Shown one piece after another: positions 1-13,625 of a stretch of 64,000 nt of DNA (the first letter of the stretch is position 1; each line of letters starts with the position of its first letter). Where the stretch lies: NCBI GenBank assembly GCA_907165275.2, contig OU015672.1:4136501-4200500 (forward strand), given 5' to 3'. The notes below the pieces were generated by a model. It saw only the letters and a program-made list of their open reading frames with translations, made no database searches and was not told the origin of the DNA. A program made the position numbers and the translations under genes. Source of the stretch: Zygaena filipendulae. Taxonomy: Eukaryota > Arthropoda > Insecta > Lepidoptera > Zygaenidae.

Positions 1-203
1 TAAAATTTCGTTTAAGAAATTTGGTCCCGCCGTGCTATGTAAAATATTTTTTTTAACACACTTATACTTAAAAGATATTTTTCAAATTATTTTTTTTACA
101 TTTAAGAATAAAGGGGCTATAACATTATATTTTTTATGTGGTGAAATTACTCGTAGTATAATTCTTAGCGACGATATTCCGAATTTTATTTTTTAATTTT
201 TTT

Positions 204-470
204 TTGTTTTTGCCAGTTGCTCGGTTTTTTTCTATGGACGGGCAAAAAGTTTATTCCAGAAATGAAACCCTCGTCCTCGATTTATATGAAAACGATACCA
301 AACTCGACCTAGTAGCTATATGTGGGCAGAAATCGAGCGCAGACTGCAACGCGGGCGAAGTACTCTTCACCCCCCTCCCCTGGGCAAGGGAGGGGGGGTA
401 CCTCGTGTCACCCGGTCTAAATCAGCTTAGTTTAACCCAAGGATCAACTGTGCCAAGCGGAGTCCTTTGA
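204..470 (+). CDS. Weak candidate exon
   Basis: A T-rich tract ending ttgccag at about 217 is followed by an open frame reading SMDGQKVYSRNETLVLDLYE and onward to a stop at 470. The first two-thirds has protein-like composition; the last third (after a G/C homopolymer palindrome ctcccctgggcaagggag at about 376) does not. It could be an exon of a gene to the left, a decayed coding copy, or chance. I recognise no family. Confidence 0.15.
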   Translation: MFLPVARFFSMDGQKVYSRNETLVLDLYENDTKLDLVAICGQKSSADCNAGEVLFTPLPWAREGGYLVSPGLNQLSLTQGSTVPSGVL

Positions 471-479
471 TACAAAAGT

Positions 480-3170
480 GTCAAGGTTGCGACCAATAAA
501 ACCCCGACTATATTAGTGGAAGCTCGCGACACGTGCGTCGTGCACGTCGCCTCCGACCGCGATATTAACATGGTGTTATGATGCATTTTACATTTGATAA
601 GCATAACCAATTGCCGGTTACCATAACAGTGTCACAAGTATTGTTAGACTCGGAGACAGTTGTTTCAGTGACGACTCGGTTGTGCATAAAATATTAGGTC
701 CTTACCATGGACCAGTTAATTGGTCCATGGTCCTTACATATTATGAAATTGGCGTTTTGTCGTACCTACTGGCCACTTTGATTTCAAATATTTCCTCTTT
801 TACACAGCTATATTTACTCATGCTTTTGTGTTTTGAAAACTCTAGTTCATTTGTTTTTTCCTCTTTTGGTTTTTTCTTTGCGTTACTCAGTCACAGATAA
901 TACTCAGTTTACAAAATGGAAAATTTGAAATATAATAAGTATAATAATATGTTTAAATTATTATGCATTCATCGTCGGGGCTAGACGGCTTTCATAAGAC
1001 TAGACTTTTTTTTTTGCGATATTTCTAATAATACAATAATCTTACGCAAAAAAGTTAAATTAAAAAAGATAATATCAATTTATGTGCTAGGAAAAATATT
1101 AGTAGGTATGATATTATTAAGGTTAATAATAAAAAAACAGCAGTATAGTGCGAGACAAATTCTATTGAAATTCGTATGAAAAGTAGCTCTGGCAATCCAC
1201 GCAACATTACTTACCTACTACTTGCCTATGAAATCAAAACTAAGATGCTGCGAAACGTTTGAGAAATAAATCACTAAATAGTGACTATTTCATCGACAAT
1301 TTTCTACTAACAATAATAATATGACAAAGACAAAAGGATGCAATAAAAATACGAACCATTACGGTCAATTTTCAAATGTTTAATTCATTAGGCGAACTCC
1401 TAAGAAGGTGCCGTAGGCGATGGCAGGACGGACGTCCGTTGATGAGGTAATGTCATCATAATTAAATGGTAAGCAGGCATCAATGTAAGCAGGCGAATTA
1501 ATCGACCGAACCAATGACGGTAACTAAATGGATCTTATAGACTTTCGCATTGCACATCTATACGAAAATTATTATCTACTGTTAATAATTTTGATATTTT
1601 TTCAGTCATTTTTAAACTCCGCATATTTCTGCATCATTAAATTAAAAAAATAGAGTCTGGGTTAGGTACTTACTTACAATTTTTTATTTTATACGTTAAG
1701 CAACGCTAAGCTGTTTTTAATGCTTTTTTTATCGTATGATCATGATATCGTATGATATGATCATTGGTAATCCAAATAAAGAAAATAAAATACAATAAAT
1801 GTTCCAAAATGATAATGGTCAGTGCCACCATGTTATAAGTGACGGGAGATATGTATAGGTACACTGGTTAAATAACAACTCACCACCAGCATAAAGCCGG
1901 AAAACATGCAATTGTTCGATTACCACGGCATTCAAATTGCTCATTTTGTAAATTTATTTTAACACAGCATTGTTTATGTTAGCCTAACGAAGAAAATTTG
2001 TCAGAGCATCACCTAAAATAGACAACACATTTGACAGAAATAGAGAGCAGCACGATAGTAAGTCGTATCAAACGGTAGTATTAATTTTTATTTTGTGCTT
2101 TGCGCCGAATAAATTACATATAATAATCTTAGTTAATGTCTGCCTATACATAATAAAAATGCTATATAATAAATACCTACTCACAAAAGAGATAAAAACT
2201 TACTATATTTTTCAAAACATTAATTATTTTAGTATAGTATTATATTATCTGTGTTATTTCTATAATAACTAGCCCAATAGATATCAGAAAGCTAGATACT
2301 AGACAAGTCTGTCTACATTCATTTTTCTTTTCTAAAGTAGGTAGATATTTCTCTTTGTAGAGTAGAAAAATTGTCTGGATATTTATTTTTAATTCTTTAT
2401 TGTATATTTTGCAAGCTAAAAAATGGACAAACTTTACACTTTTTAATCTTTTGATTTAATATAAAATATATAGTTAATAGTAGTAATCATTATGGGACAC
2501 ACTAGGGTTGGAAATCAGAGATGGACACTATATTTGAAATCTTTAAATAACTAAATAGTCTTCACAGTTAGTACAACGAGACAATCTTGAAATTATAGAT
2601 ACCTAACAATTTGCGAAATTTTGGTACTGTTAAAAAGTTTCAAGATAAAAAATTCTGAGAGAGAAACGACAGACGAACTTTTCTGCAACGAGCTTCATTC
2701 AATGCAATGAATGGCTCTATATCAATATAATAGTGGTCTCCGAAGTCCGAATGGGCAGTATTCAACCATTCCAATAGCTCTCCATTTCTTTTATTGACAG
2801 TTCATTGCCGTAACTTTTACTCTATGAAAGGAATACGATCAGGGAAACGACTTCCCTAGCAAACGTGTCCTAGAAGTTAACAGCATGCGTCTATTGAATG
2901 TAGAGTTACAATCTATGTTTTATTAAGTACCTAATTTAACTTAGATAAATTTTATTGGTTCTTAAGAGTTAGTAAGAGGGTTGCTTATCTACTTATAAAA
3001 CAAGAAAGGAATTTGATGGTTAGTCAAGCATTTGATGATTATAGAAAAGAGGATTGTATCTAATTTGTAAAAAAAGCGATAAACTATTTTGAATTTTAAT
3101 TGGACTAATTTAGTTGTTCTATATTTTTTTTTCACAATTAGGACTTACTTTACCAGCAACAATTTTCTAA
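480..3170. other. No gene seen
   Basis: AT-rich non-coding DNA. Open frames are short and without protein-like composition. Small inverted pieces only, such as ttaccatggaccagttaatt / ggtccatgg near 701-730. Confidence 0.5.
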
Positions 3171-3176
3171 CTTATA

Positions 3177-3522
3177 CAACGTGTTAATGAATTAACTGAA
3201 AACTAGAAAATAGTTCGCTCAGAATCAACTAGCGAATCGATCGCACTATGTTTTAATATAGGTTATATTTTTTCATTTTTACTAGCCCATGTCTAAATTA
3301 TTAATAATATAATATTTGGCGCGTACGCCGCCCGCAGCGGAAAAATTCGAATCGGTAGGCGCGGGCTTAGCGCTTGGAATTTCGTAGATAGGTCACCTCC
3401 AAACTAATGTTCAATAACTTTTAAAGTAGATTTTTTTTGACATAAAATATATTTTAATCATATAATTGTTAATTTTTTTAAATGGGGTGTATCAGGTTTT
3501 CAGTTAATTCATTAACACGTTG
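3177..3522 (+). mobile_element. 346-bp TA-flanked MITE, copy 1
   Basis: Terminal inverted repeats CAACGTGTTAATGAATTAAC and GTTAATTCATTAACACGTTG, flanked on both sides by TA. No coding capacity. The second copy at 40560 has exactly the same length. TA target duplications suggest a Tc1/mariner- or PIF-type transposase. The interior has a GC-rich core ggcgcgtacgccgcccgc. Confidence 0.85.
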
Positions 3523-3529
3523 TATAAAT

Positions 3530-5290
3530 AATAAAACTGCTAGATCTCTGTCAAAACTTGATGGACAGATAAAAATAATTTTAGGTTAGGTATATATTAC
3601 GTTCCGAGAAGTCTTTACAATATCTAACTTCTAATATATTTATGTTAATAGCACATGACGCAATGTAAAACAATTTTTTAAAACTATTAATTAGATATAC
3701 ATACTTACTTTTGCTATTAAGGAATAATAGGTATATATTACGTTATCGTGTTTAAATCAATACCTCTGTTAGTAGATAAAATTTCCGGAGTTACTTAGCT
3801 TTAGGAATATTCACAAGAGTTGGTTTGAAGAACAATGCCATCCAACATCCAAGAATGTTTCCATACCACACGTTTTACCTATCCCCTACTAATAAAATAA
3901 TTGAATATCCGTATAATATGAATTAACAAATGTTATCGTTCAGACAATTGATATTCGATACCTGCCATCTTATTAAGGGAATGCAAACAATCTTGGCACG
4001 TGATCCAAGTCCCATGTTATCCTATAAGCGGATAATCTATATCCGGATTTCGTATACCTATTTCTCACTTCAACCGCGAAGCCGGGGATCCAATCTCATC
4101 CGGCGCGGCTTCTACAAGGGGCTTCGAGTACCTTCCTTGCGGCTACAGCCAAACTGTAATGCGATACCTTCATTTACTGGTTTTATGGTTCTCGGTTTTT
4201 ATTTGGGTAGGTATCTAATACAGAAAATTAACTTTCTGTGAGATGTGTTCTAATTTTGGTAAGAAACTACCACCTACCTTCTATGTATATCGTAAATACA
4301 TAAAGAAGAAAGCTTCCGTTTAGGAATTAGAATAGCTAATTCCTAAGATAACTTTGCTCCGAAAATTCAATAGATTATAACATAATAAATCGCCACCTCT
4401 TTAGCTAAATTTCGCAGTAGAATTGTCACCAAAGTCGAAATTGAAAAATTAAGATACCTACTAACAAAAGTTGAGTTTGAGACTTGTTAAGCTTTATTAC
4501 TCTTAAGTAGGTACGTAACGTTCGATATTGTTAAAACTAAGGTCATAATTTAAAAATTGTAGACTGTCTCGTCGTTACACAACATCGACCGACCGACCGA
4601 GGCGACAAGACAAAGACCCTTAAAGAAGTAAAAATTTTAACTGATCTTTGACCGTGATGAGAGTAAATTACAAAGCCGAATTTGAGTGTAGCGTTTTGAT
4701 TTGAAACAAAACGATTCTGATGCGAAAAGGTTTTACTTGGGTCAAGTCGTTGTTGCAATGCGCTCATTTTTAATCTGAAAATTAATCTACTCATAATCTA
4801 ATTGAATTTGTTATATATTTTTGATCCGACACCCAACTGAAAAACTTGTTAAAGACCACGTCATGAATGTTGAATTTTATCTGGTCAAGAAATATCTTAT
4901 TTCAACGAAATATCGCGTTTGCTGCAGGGAACGGGTTGCAAGACGATGTGATAACTGATAGGTACCCAAGTCGGTAACCGACATTATGTGCGGTAGGAGT
5001 GTAGGAGTGCTTGCCGTGGGAACCGGTCGCCTTCTCTTGCGCCTTTTACTGAATTATTACGCTTCATTTTGTATTCAAGGACTGCAGTGATGTTAGATTT
5101 GAAGATTGCGATTATAATTCTACTTAAGTCATGAGCTCCTGGTATTATTACGAATTCAGGTTTCACGAATTAGACAAAATACGGATTAGGTAGTCGATAA
5201 AAAAGAAACAATAATCACAATCGTTTTATTTAACTGTAGACGACAAGAGGCGGTCTTATCGCTGACAGCGAGCTCTGCCACTCAACGTAA
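3530..5290. other. No gene seen
   Basis: AT-rich, with one GC-richer patch at 4075-4145 (gaagccggggatccaatctc) in an open frame of 103 codons that shows no recognisable domain. No splice structure was found around it. Confidence 0.45.
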
Positions 5291-5299
5291 GCACTTAGA

Positions 5300-5450
5300 T
5301 TTCAGAATATAAAGACAGCAATGTGAAGACGTGTTAGTTAATTTTACAGTGACATTTTGATAGCTGTTCTATGTATAAACAAAGTGCGTAGGACAACGCC
5401 ACGGGGCATCTGCAGTGAAAGAACAACGGTGTCTCAGTGCGCCGCGCCGG
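5300..5450 (+). promoter_or_regulatory. Possible TATA promoter and non-coding first exon
   Basis: TATAAA occurs at 5308-5313. About 25-30 bp downstream is an initiator-like TTAGTT, and 110 bp later a GC-richer stretch ends in CGCCGG|gtgagg at 5450/5451, a plausible splice donor. This is the arrangement of a short untranslated leader exon. It could belong to the plus-strand genes at 22-32 kb, but nothing in the sequence links them. Inference only. Confidence 0.2.
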
Positions 5451-5705
5451 GTGAGGGTGACCCAGGACCACATGCGGCTCGCAGTTACAGTGACAAATTA
5501 GGAGCACATGAACGCTGTTTATTTTAGTATTCGATCGAGCCGAGATGCGCTCGGGTGCACGAAATGACCATTCGCGTATCGATGCGTTGAAAGGATTGGT
5601 TTCCGGCACTCAAATAAGAAGTACCTACTACGAGTATGTTGGTGATATAAGTGCTTCGATGATTCCACACTACGTCCTTTGGTGTTCTGTAACGCGCTTA
5701 TTTCA

Positions 5706-5945
5706 TTTTACAGTTTGTCAGACACCAATTTAGGAAATCGGAAGGTGTAAACGTTGGTTCCAATTTAGGATCAGTGAGAGAGAGACAGCAAGTGATCACA
5801 CTACTCTAAATTGTACCATAAATCGACTACTTTAGCGTAAAATTTAAAGTAGTGTGATCACTTGCTCTCTCTCTCACTCACCGATCCTAGATTGGACACC
5901 TTCCGAATTCCGATTTCGTAAATTGGTGTCTGACAAATTGTAAAG
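5706..5945. mobile_element. Foldback element
   Basis: The whole segment is an imperfect palindrome: tttgtcagacaccaattt at the left returns as aaattggtgtctgacaaa at the right, and cagcaagtgatcacactac returns as gtagtgtgatcacttgctc. Only about 40 bp at the centre is unpaired. No coding capacity. Relatives occur at 47564 (whole) and 62471-62512 (one end). Confidence 0.75.
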
Positions 5946-6167
5946 TGTATAAGCCTGTAACTAAATCCCATTTAGGTAAACTAGCTGATGCTCTTAGCTT
6001 CATCCGCATAAACTTTGAGATTCCTTCGGGAACTTTAAGATTTAGATAGATACTGGGGTAAAAAATCACCTAAATATTAACTAAGACATAAGCTATCCAA
6101 TATGCCTACTTTTATTTAAATAGGTCCAGCAAAGACCATATTATTGCACAAGGGCACATATTGTATT

Positions 6168-6190
6168 ATGTATGTATGTATGTATGTAGG
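6168..6190. repeat. (TATG)n microsatellite
   Basis: Five tandem tatg units. Confidence 0.75.
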
Positions 6191-9100
6191 ATGTTCTCAA
6201 TTAAGTCTGAGCATCCCGAAATTCACGCAAAAGATCTTTAGTAAAAATGATCTTAACTGAGAAGAACGGAACATAAAAGAAAAAGATCCAAGAATAATTA
6301 CCAGCTGAGCTGTGTTTGTTTAGCTTTAAAAGGAGTTTTAAAGCAAGATTTATAATCAGCAATCTGTAAATTAAGAGGCATTCTCAAACAAGGCCCTAAT
6401 ATCTTTGTCTAATAAGTTTAGCTTTATCTTAATTTATGCCCAAAACCGGGCCTGCCCACTCACGCCTACTATACAGCCTCACTGGCGACTCGGCGACTCT
6501 TGTTGAAACAGCGACGAAGATGGGAATTCTTTTTTGGCGAGGAGCGAAGGCGTCGTATTTAATTGATTTTTATTTATTAACTTTTTGTGCCGATAAAAAA
6601 TATTTTGGCTGTGCATTACCACATCATAAGGAGGAGATACAGAAGGCTGACGCCGTTGACCTCGTGGTAGTGCAGAATGCCGAAACATACGCACGCACTT
6701 AATTTTGGCTAAATGTGCTAACTGTAAAAGTCCTTATCAAAGTGAAGAAGAACAGCGGATACTTGTTATCAACGGCACAATCTTATACAAACATTTATTA
6801 ATTATGTAAGTATATAAAACCATTAAAACCATCAGGTGTATAGAAATATGTGATTTCAAATGACCAATATTATAAATGCGATAACCGATTAGGTATCACG
6901 AAATTTTTCATACACGTTGTCAGGGGTACAGAAAGGATCACACACTTTTGATCCTTCAATTCCTGTGGGAAATCCGAAATTAACGCGGGTCAAACCGCGA
7001 GGAACAGCTAGTTTCAAATATTTAAGTAAACATCAGACAGATTAAAAAAAAAAACCATTGGATTTTACTTTTTTTTTAAACTCTAATGTAGGTAGATAGA
7101 CGCTGATTACATATTTATTATATTACATTTCTAGTTACGTAATGGCATAAACGCATAAAGCTTGATAAAAATAATCTTATGACAAATGTATATTAGATTA
7201 ACTTGGAAATTATAGCAGCAACATAAAGGTATTATTTATGGCTAATGTTACTTTTGATTCAATTTAAAATAGAAAGTAGTGTGGCAAAATATGAACACGA
7301 AAGTGAAAATTAATGGCACACAATAATAGGAATGAAGCGTGTTTTTTTTTACTTTTCAAAAGCTCAATGAGGTAACAAACATAATAAAAAAAACATACGC
7401 GTCGTATTGAGAACCTCCTCCTTTTTGAAGTCGATTAAAAATCTGATGAATTTTCAAGTAAAAAGTCGTAAGTTACCTACATTTGTTGTCATAATGTCGT
7501 CATTTTTCTCGATCGGTAGGTAATTAGGCAGGTAGGTACTCCCTTTTTGACTTACCTTGCAATTAAGATGAATGAATTGTGCATTGAAAGAGGATGATGG
7601 TGATTTACTGCATCCATAATTCATTATTTATCTTTCCCGAGTTCGCTGAGGTTAGATAACTAAGCGTGTACAATTTACATACGTAGATACCTATACTATT
7701 GATAGTATCTATTGTGATTTGAATACGCGATTTGCACACTAGCCCCTTAGCCAAGTTTAAATAGAAAATTAGGAACGGAATCGTTGTCACGTGGTGGTCA
7801 TAGAGTTTTGATTGGCTGACTAATTAAATTAAATTTAGTTAAATGCCAATTGAAATTAATTTAATGAACCTCTCTGAATGCAACATTTTTTTTTTATTTA
7901 AAATTAAGTTATCATTAAAACGACTCTGATTGCGGTCGCAAGTAACACTACGATTCGTTACATAAGATTAAACGATTTTACGTGACCACGTGACTTGATG
8001 ATTCGTTTCTATTAAACCTGTGAGTTTCTTTCCCTTTTAAAAGTTAAATTGGGAAGGACACCTCTTGCATAATACATGCTATAAACTAATCCCAACAAAA
8101 ACAGTTTCACTGTTAAAAAATCGCGCTCAAGTCCACGTTCACTAGACTATTTGAAAAAAAAATTACTTTACAAAAAGATATGAAATAAAAAAAACCAAGC
8201 AACCGTTAAGATTTTCAAGAATAGAAAAAATATTTTGCAAATTTAACCATTAAAAAAAAATTTATGAACGTACTTGGCGTGCGTCATTGAGCACCTACCT
8301 ACCCCAAATTTTTTCAAGGAAAGAAGGATTATATATTATGTCTGATTGTTATGTCGTTGTAGAAAAAAGTTAAAATGAAAATCATAGTAGGTAAGTACCA
8401 TTGATTGGGGAGCTTTTCCCGTGGGCGTGTGGCATCTGGCAATGCGCAATATTCTTAGTTTATTCTTATTATTCTCCGTTGGCTTCCCACAATCACTCAA
8501 CTTGACGGATGGCGTATGGGAAATAGATTAATTAAATGGGGAAATGATTTTGGCAAAGAAACCGAGCTTATAAATACCTAACGATGGATTTTATTTTATT
8601 GACTTTTGTTGTAAAAGCTTATACACACTGCGTAATTTAGTCCACTTTAAGAACTAGAGAGAAATAAGCTATTTAAATATTTTCCATCTCGGAATTCCTG
8701 CGGGAATATCGAAATTCATGCTGGTGAACATGTACCTATATGGTATCTGAAATTGGAACTGTTGCAGTAGGTATATAGGTACTTGGTAACTCTGGAACTA
8801 CTAAACTGATTTTAAAAATAACTTATAGTCTGGTCCTTTAAGGTATAATATAGACCCCTTTTCTGGCATTTATATCTTTTGTCAACTTGGCACTAAAAAA
8901 ATTCACACTTTATTTACTGAATGAGTTTTGAACGCAGCTGAATAATGTGCTTGCTATCTAAGTACCTAAGTAATCTGTGGCACAGTGTATACAAAGGGCA
9001 ACGAATCGATTCGTTACTCACTCTATACGGGCAGAATGCATGGATTTTACAACATTTTTCCTTTTACAAAAAGCAAAATATCACTATTTACTGAGAAATA

Positions 9101-10536
9101 TAAATAAACAACAAATGATAAACAAAAGCCCGTAATATTTCTCCGAAAGTCTTCTAACAAAGAGTGATACCATCTGAGCGGGTCACTGACCTCACGTCAC
9201 ATCACCGTTTATTGTCCACAGACCACAACACAAAGTTAATTCAACATCGGTTAATAGGCACGGAGTTACTGACTGTAAATTGATGTTTGAACCGATGCCA
9301 ATTTACTGTCTACCATTACAATATATACTAGCAAAGGGTTTATTCTGTGAGCGTACACCAAATTTCACTCCACCATTTCCTCCTAGGCTGGTCACGTCAA
9401 TTTCTGAATTGACCTAAAAATTAGTTTGCGAATATTCCTATACAACTGAATGCATTCTGTCAATGTCAATATACCTTATTATGATATTGTGCATTGTAAT
9501 GTCAATGGACATTGAGTATTGAGAGGTAGATTCACCAACGCTTAGATATCTTTATTTGGTCAAAACTTATGTAAACTTCCTACTCCCGTTTAAAAACTGC
9601 AATAACTATTAGAGTATAAACAAAGAAACATGATGTTTCGGTGTCGTAAATATGTATAAAGCAAATATTTATAACATCTTTAGTATAAAGCATACAAAAT
9701 TTCACGTGGACTCCGCGTGAAACTTTTCACCATTAGCTCTGTTTATAATGGCAGAGCCAGACTTGTTTTAAATTGATACTCGTTAACAGCATATTGGTGG
9801 AGTGCTAGCTTACCTCTGTAAGCTCGACAGTTTGAAGCAGACTATAGATAGGGCCGTTTGAAAGGGATGAACAGAGTATGTTAGTAGAACTGTTGTCTCT
9901 TTCAATCACCCGAGCTCGTTATGGTTTACAACGTTTTTAGAGTTACGGGTTTTATTCAGTTACCTTCCTTTCAAATGCTCTGCATATTGAAGCACTTACG
10001 TATCTGAAAGTCGACGGCAAGATGTTAAGTTAGAAAACCCAATTACCAAGATGAACGATCTATTATATCAATTTGTGCGTATTTAAGCTCTTACATAAAA
10101 GCGGCCTTTGAGAGTAGGTATTCACTTCAGTTAATATAACAATACGAAAACGTCATAAGTCATAACCAAATACGTTTACCAACACACTTTATTAGATTAA
10201 CATACTTTTTTTTAAATTTTGCACAATAAAAATGCAATGCTAAAAACAAGTAGGTAATGATAAAAATCTAAACACTAGCTTGAAATTACTGAATGAAAAA
10301 ATATCTAGTTAAATATATTATGATAAGTAGCTATTTAGCTACCTAAGTATTACCCGTGGTATTACCAAATGCAAACTGCGCAAAATTACTCATTACGGTG
10401 GGATTCTAACATATTTATCTAACCCACAACTTGCAACTTAGGTAGATATACATATATCAGGCAGTGTTTGTGGAAAGGGGTAGGTGCGGTTGGAGGTGGT
10501 TAAGGTTCTGGAGTATCTGGAGTGCTTTTTATTTCA

Positions 10537-10708
10537 TACTAGCTGCTCGATTAGTTTGGGAGGTCCCACGGAAAACTCATCATGAAAGTAACCTTTTTAC
10601 CCCTGACAACGTGTGTGCAAAATTTCATGGTAGCCGGTTGAGCGATTAAAACGTGAAAGCATAACTAAGAAACAACTTTACTCACATTTGCATTTATAAT
10701 AGTAAGCA
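10537..10708 (-). mobile_element. Degenerate Helitron-like copy
   Basis: actagctgctcgattagttt at the left, then ttttacccctgacaacgtgt, caaaatttcatggtagccgg and a TTATAATA-type right end. Scrambled fragments of the same family occur at 6864-7013, 8690, 11893, 16338, 18600-18845 and 23574-23690. Confidence 0.5.
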
Positions 10709-13534
10709 TGGTCACCGCCGACCAGTAATAATAACGCCTTATAACTTTAAGTAACTACCACTTACAAATAGCTCATAGATTTTTTGCAACTTTCCTGGTC
10801 GATTCACACCGCAGCCTGTTAACGGTTGTGCCCGAAGTAACCTGCACTCACGACTAAAACATTTTTTGTGTCTTAAAAACAAGACTTGGTTGCGGTTAAA
10901 TTATTACTTTAACGCACTGTTCAAGATTAGATAAAAGGGTAACTTCGAAATTGCCGAGGTCATGATTAAAAGTCTACAGACAGAGCTCTGATTTCTGAAT
11001 CAACATCGTACGCATTCCAGTTTCAGATCACATAAAATCTCAATATCAGTTTTCAATATAGGTATTCCTTGCATTGCGGTTTAGATTACACGCAGGTATT
11101 GCTTCTTAAAGCAGTATTATTTTAACCTTACATCGAGTTTTCGATTAAGTTTTGACTTTATACCAAGCTATAGCTACCAAGCTATTATTATTATTATCCG
11201 ATCCGATCCATCTCCTGGTTAAAAAAGTGCGAAGCAATCAAGCACTCGTTCTGTCAACACCAATTGATGACAAGGACAATACTATTGTTACATAACACTT
11301 GTATAACAGTCGTGTCACGTTCAACGAGGCTGAGACAAATAGAAATTGAAGAATTGATGCCGGACAAACGGTAATTGATAAAGGCCCCTAAGTGCCCCTA
11401 TATATGGGAGATCTCTTTTTAGTTCAAAAGAGGCCTGGCGTTTGTCCACAACCCCTCCAAGGTCTAACACATCGCATTACGATAACATAATATGCTACAA
11501 AAATTGTATTCATCACGTGCCCAAATAAGTTTAATTTCAAAAGAACGCCAACGTTTCTTACTCTTATAACTAGCATAAAAAAATCTTATACTTCTTGGGT
11601 TTTTTGCCATATACAATAGAGCGTTTGAGATTGTGTTACATAACTATCCAAGGCACGCGCATTATGGGCAAGGCTATTTTGTTGGTCATAGTGAATTAGG
11701 GTCCTGATGTTTAGTGATAAAATGGATTCAAGCCAGTCTTCAAAAGCTCTAGGTTACACATACATAGGGCCCACGAAACACTGACATTTCAGGATTCATC
11801 ATTATATTATAGTAACTGGTTTTTAGTCACAAAACGTCTTCTAGCAAGACACAAAACAGATCTGTCCGATCCCGCGCTAGTGACTTACGATACTTTTTAG
11901 AGTTCCTGAGGAAGTTCCGAAATTCACACAGGTGAAACTGCAAGTTAGGTATAAATAGAGGAGCATAGGTACCCATATAAGGGTTGTCTTTGTATAATAT
12001 CTATACAAAGAGTCGTATTTTTGTCGCAGGCTCTTTTGTTTCTTAATTTACAAATTTTACCTCGTAACTTAGACATAAGAAAAACCACCTCATTAGTTAC
12101 TTGTTTCACCGTTCACGACTCGCTTAGAAGTTTTACCTGTGTTGCGGATGAAAAAAAGACAAACACAAAAGTTCCAATACGTTTGTTTTTCAAAAACAAG
12201 GTTAAAACAGCTGTAGGTAGGTAATCGTCGGAACGAGTGGCGTTCATAAACAACCTACCACTGACACTTAAAGTTTTAGAACACGCGTTTGCATGACAAT
12301 AGTTAAGTAAGTATTTCACAAGACAAAAACGTAAGAGAATAAATACCTACCATAAAATAATATTATGAAGCTGGAAACATGATCCGTTCCATAGATCTGT
12401 TCGCTGCTTTGTAAAAAAAATTCTTTTAGAGTCGAGACATGAGAGATATCTCTTTATTACACGACTTGGTAGGTACTTACTATACAACGGAGTGCAATCA
12501 CCCCGAAATAGGAAGATAGTTTAACTATAAGAAGTCAACGGTAGGTAGCGACTATTTGTTGTTTTTTTCCTTACATTATTGGTTATTTTCGGCTTCGGTA
12601 AAAGACGTTGGATGTTGCAACTTTTCACGACCGTTAGATACGGCCAAATCATATTCACCTCTCATCTTTGCAGTGATAAAGTAATAAGGAAAAACATAAC
12701 AAGTACCTACCAACTAGCCCTTTTGTAAATGTAAATCAAGGTTTTTCTTAGAAGGGCTCAATGAGAATCTTCATCAATTTATAGCGGGCGAAATATTGAC
12801 TAACAAACAGTATCACCTACACATTATTTCGTCTGAGCCTACACATATAAACGTAGAACTTGCTGCAGTGAGTAGAAAAACTTGCAAAAATGACGAGGAA
12901 ATGTGAGCGGATAGTAGAAAGCAAAAACGTGGCTTTGTATGTTTTGTTTGTGGCAAATCAACCTCTGACTTCGGAGATATAGAATGTACTCGTAAAAGGA
13001 GTTGGCTGTTAGAAGTGTCTTATGATGCACAATAGTTATTATTTAAGAGAAAAAAAATGCGAACCAGTGACCTTAGCAATTTATTGATGTAGAATGGTAT
13101 CTAGCTAACTACCATTCTACAAACATAATAATGTATGTGATGTCATATTGAATTATTTATTACACAAAAACAAAATGCAAAAAAAAAAAGTTGCAATTTA
13201 CATATAAATCGCTTTTAAGCCGTTTGGTTTAAGATTTTCCACATTTGGTAAAAATTATCTACATTAATATTATAAAGATAAGAGGTACAGTTTTTAAGTT
13301 TGGATGTAGGGACCACCAACTAGATTTTTAAAATTAAATCACTGATAATATTTTTTTATCCAGGAATCCCAAATATCACGGGGAAATAGCCATTTTAAGA
13401 TATATTCTATAATTGATAATATTAATATTATTTAAATGACATTAGCTAACTGTGACTATACAGACTGGAAGATGCGCTGAATAAAGCGAAAACTTGAATC
13501 AATGTTATAAAAGATGCTACGCCATTTACGTGGT

Positions 13535-13625
13535 CGGAGAGCAGCCGCTGAGATTAGCTCCACACTCGATGACTCACTCACTCACGAGTCACGACGCACT
13601 GTCGATCGACGTCTGAGGCATAGAG
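13535..13625. other. GC-richer island, possible leader exon
   Basis: A short stretch richer in GC than its surroundings, containing direct repeats gactcactcactcacgagtcacgac and several CpGs. It has no long open frame. It might be a promoter or first exon of a plus-strand gene. Nothing else supports a function. Confidence 0.12.

Larger units (their letters stand above)
5950..13530. other. Gene-free stretch with repeat remnants
   Basis: Contains degenerate Helitron-like pieces (6864-7013, 8690, 10537-10708, 11893) and one arm of the palindromic element family (7830-7945). A 6430-6700 open frame has no recognisable content. I see no exon with convincing splice sites. Confidence 0.5.

Noticed and set aside
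3930..4241. 103-codon plus-strand open frame
   Set aside because: No recognisable motif, no splice context and AT-rich flanks; probably chance.
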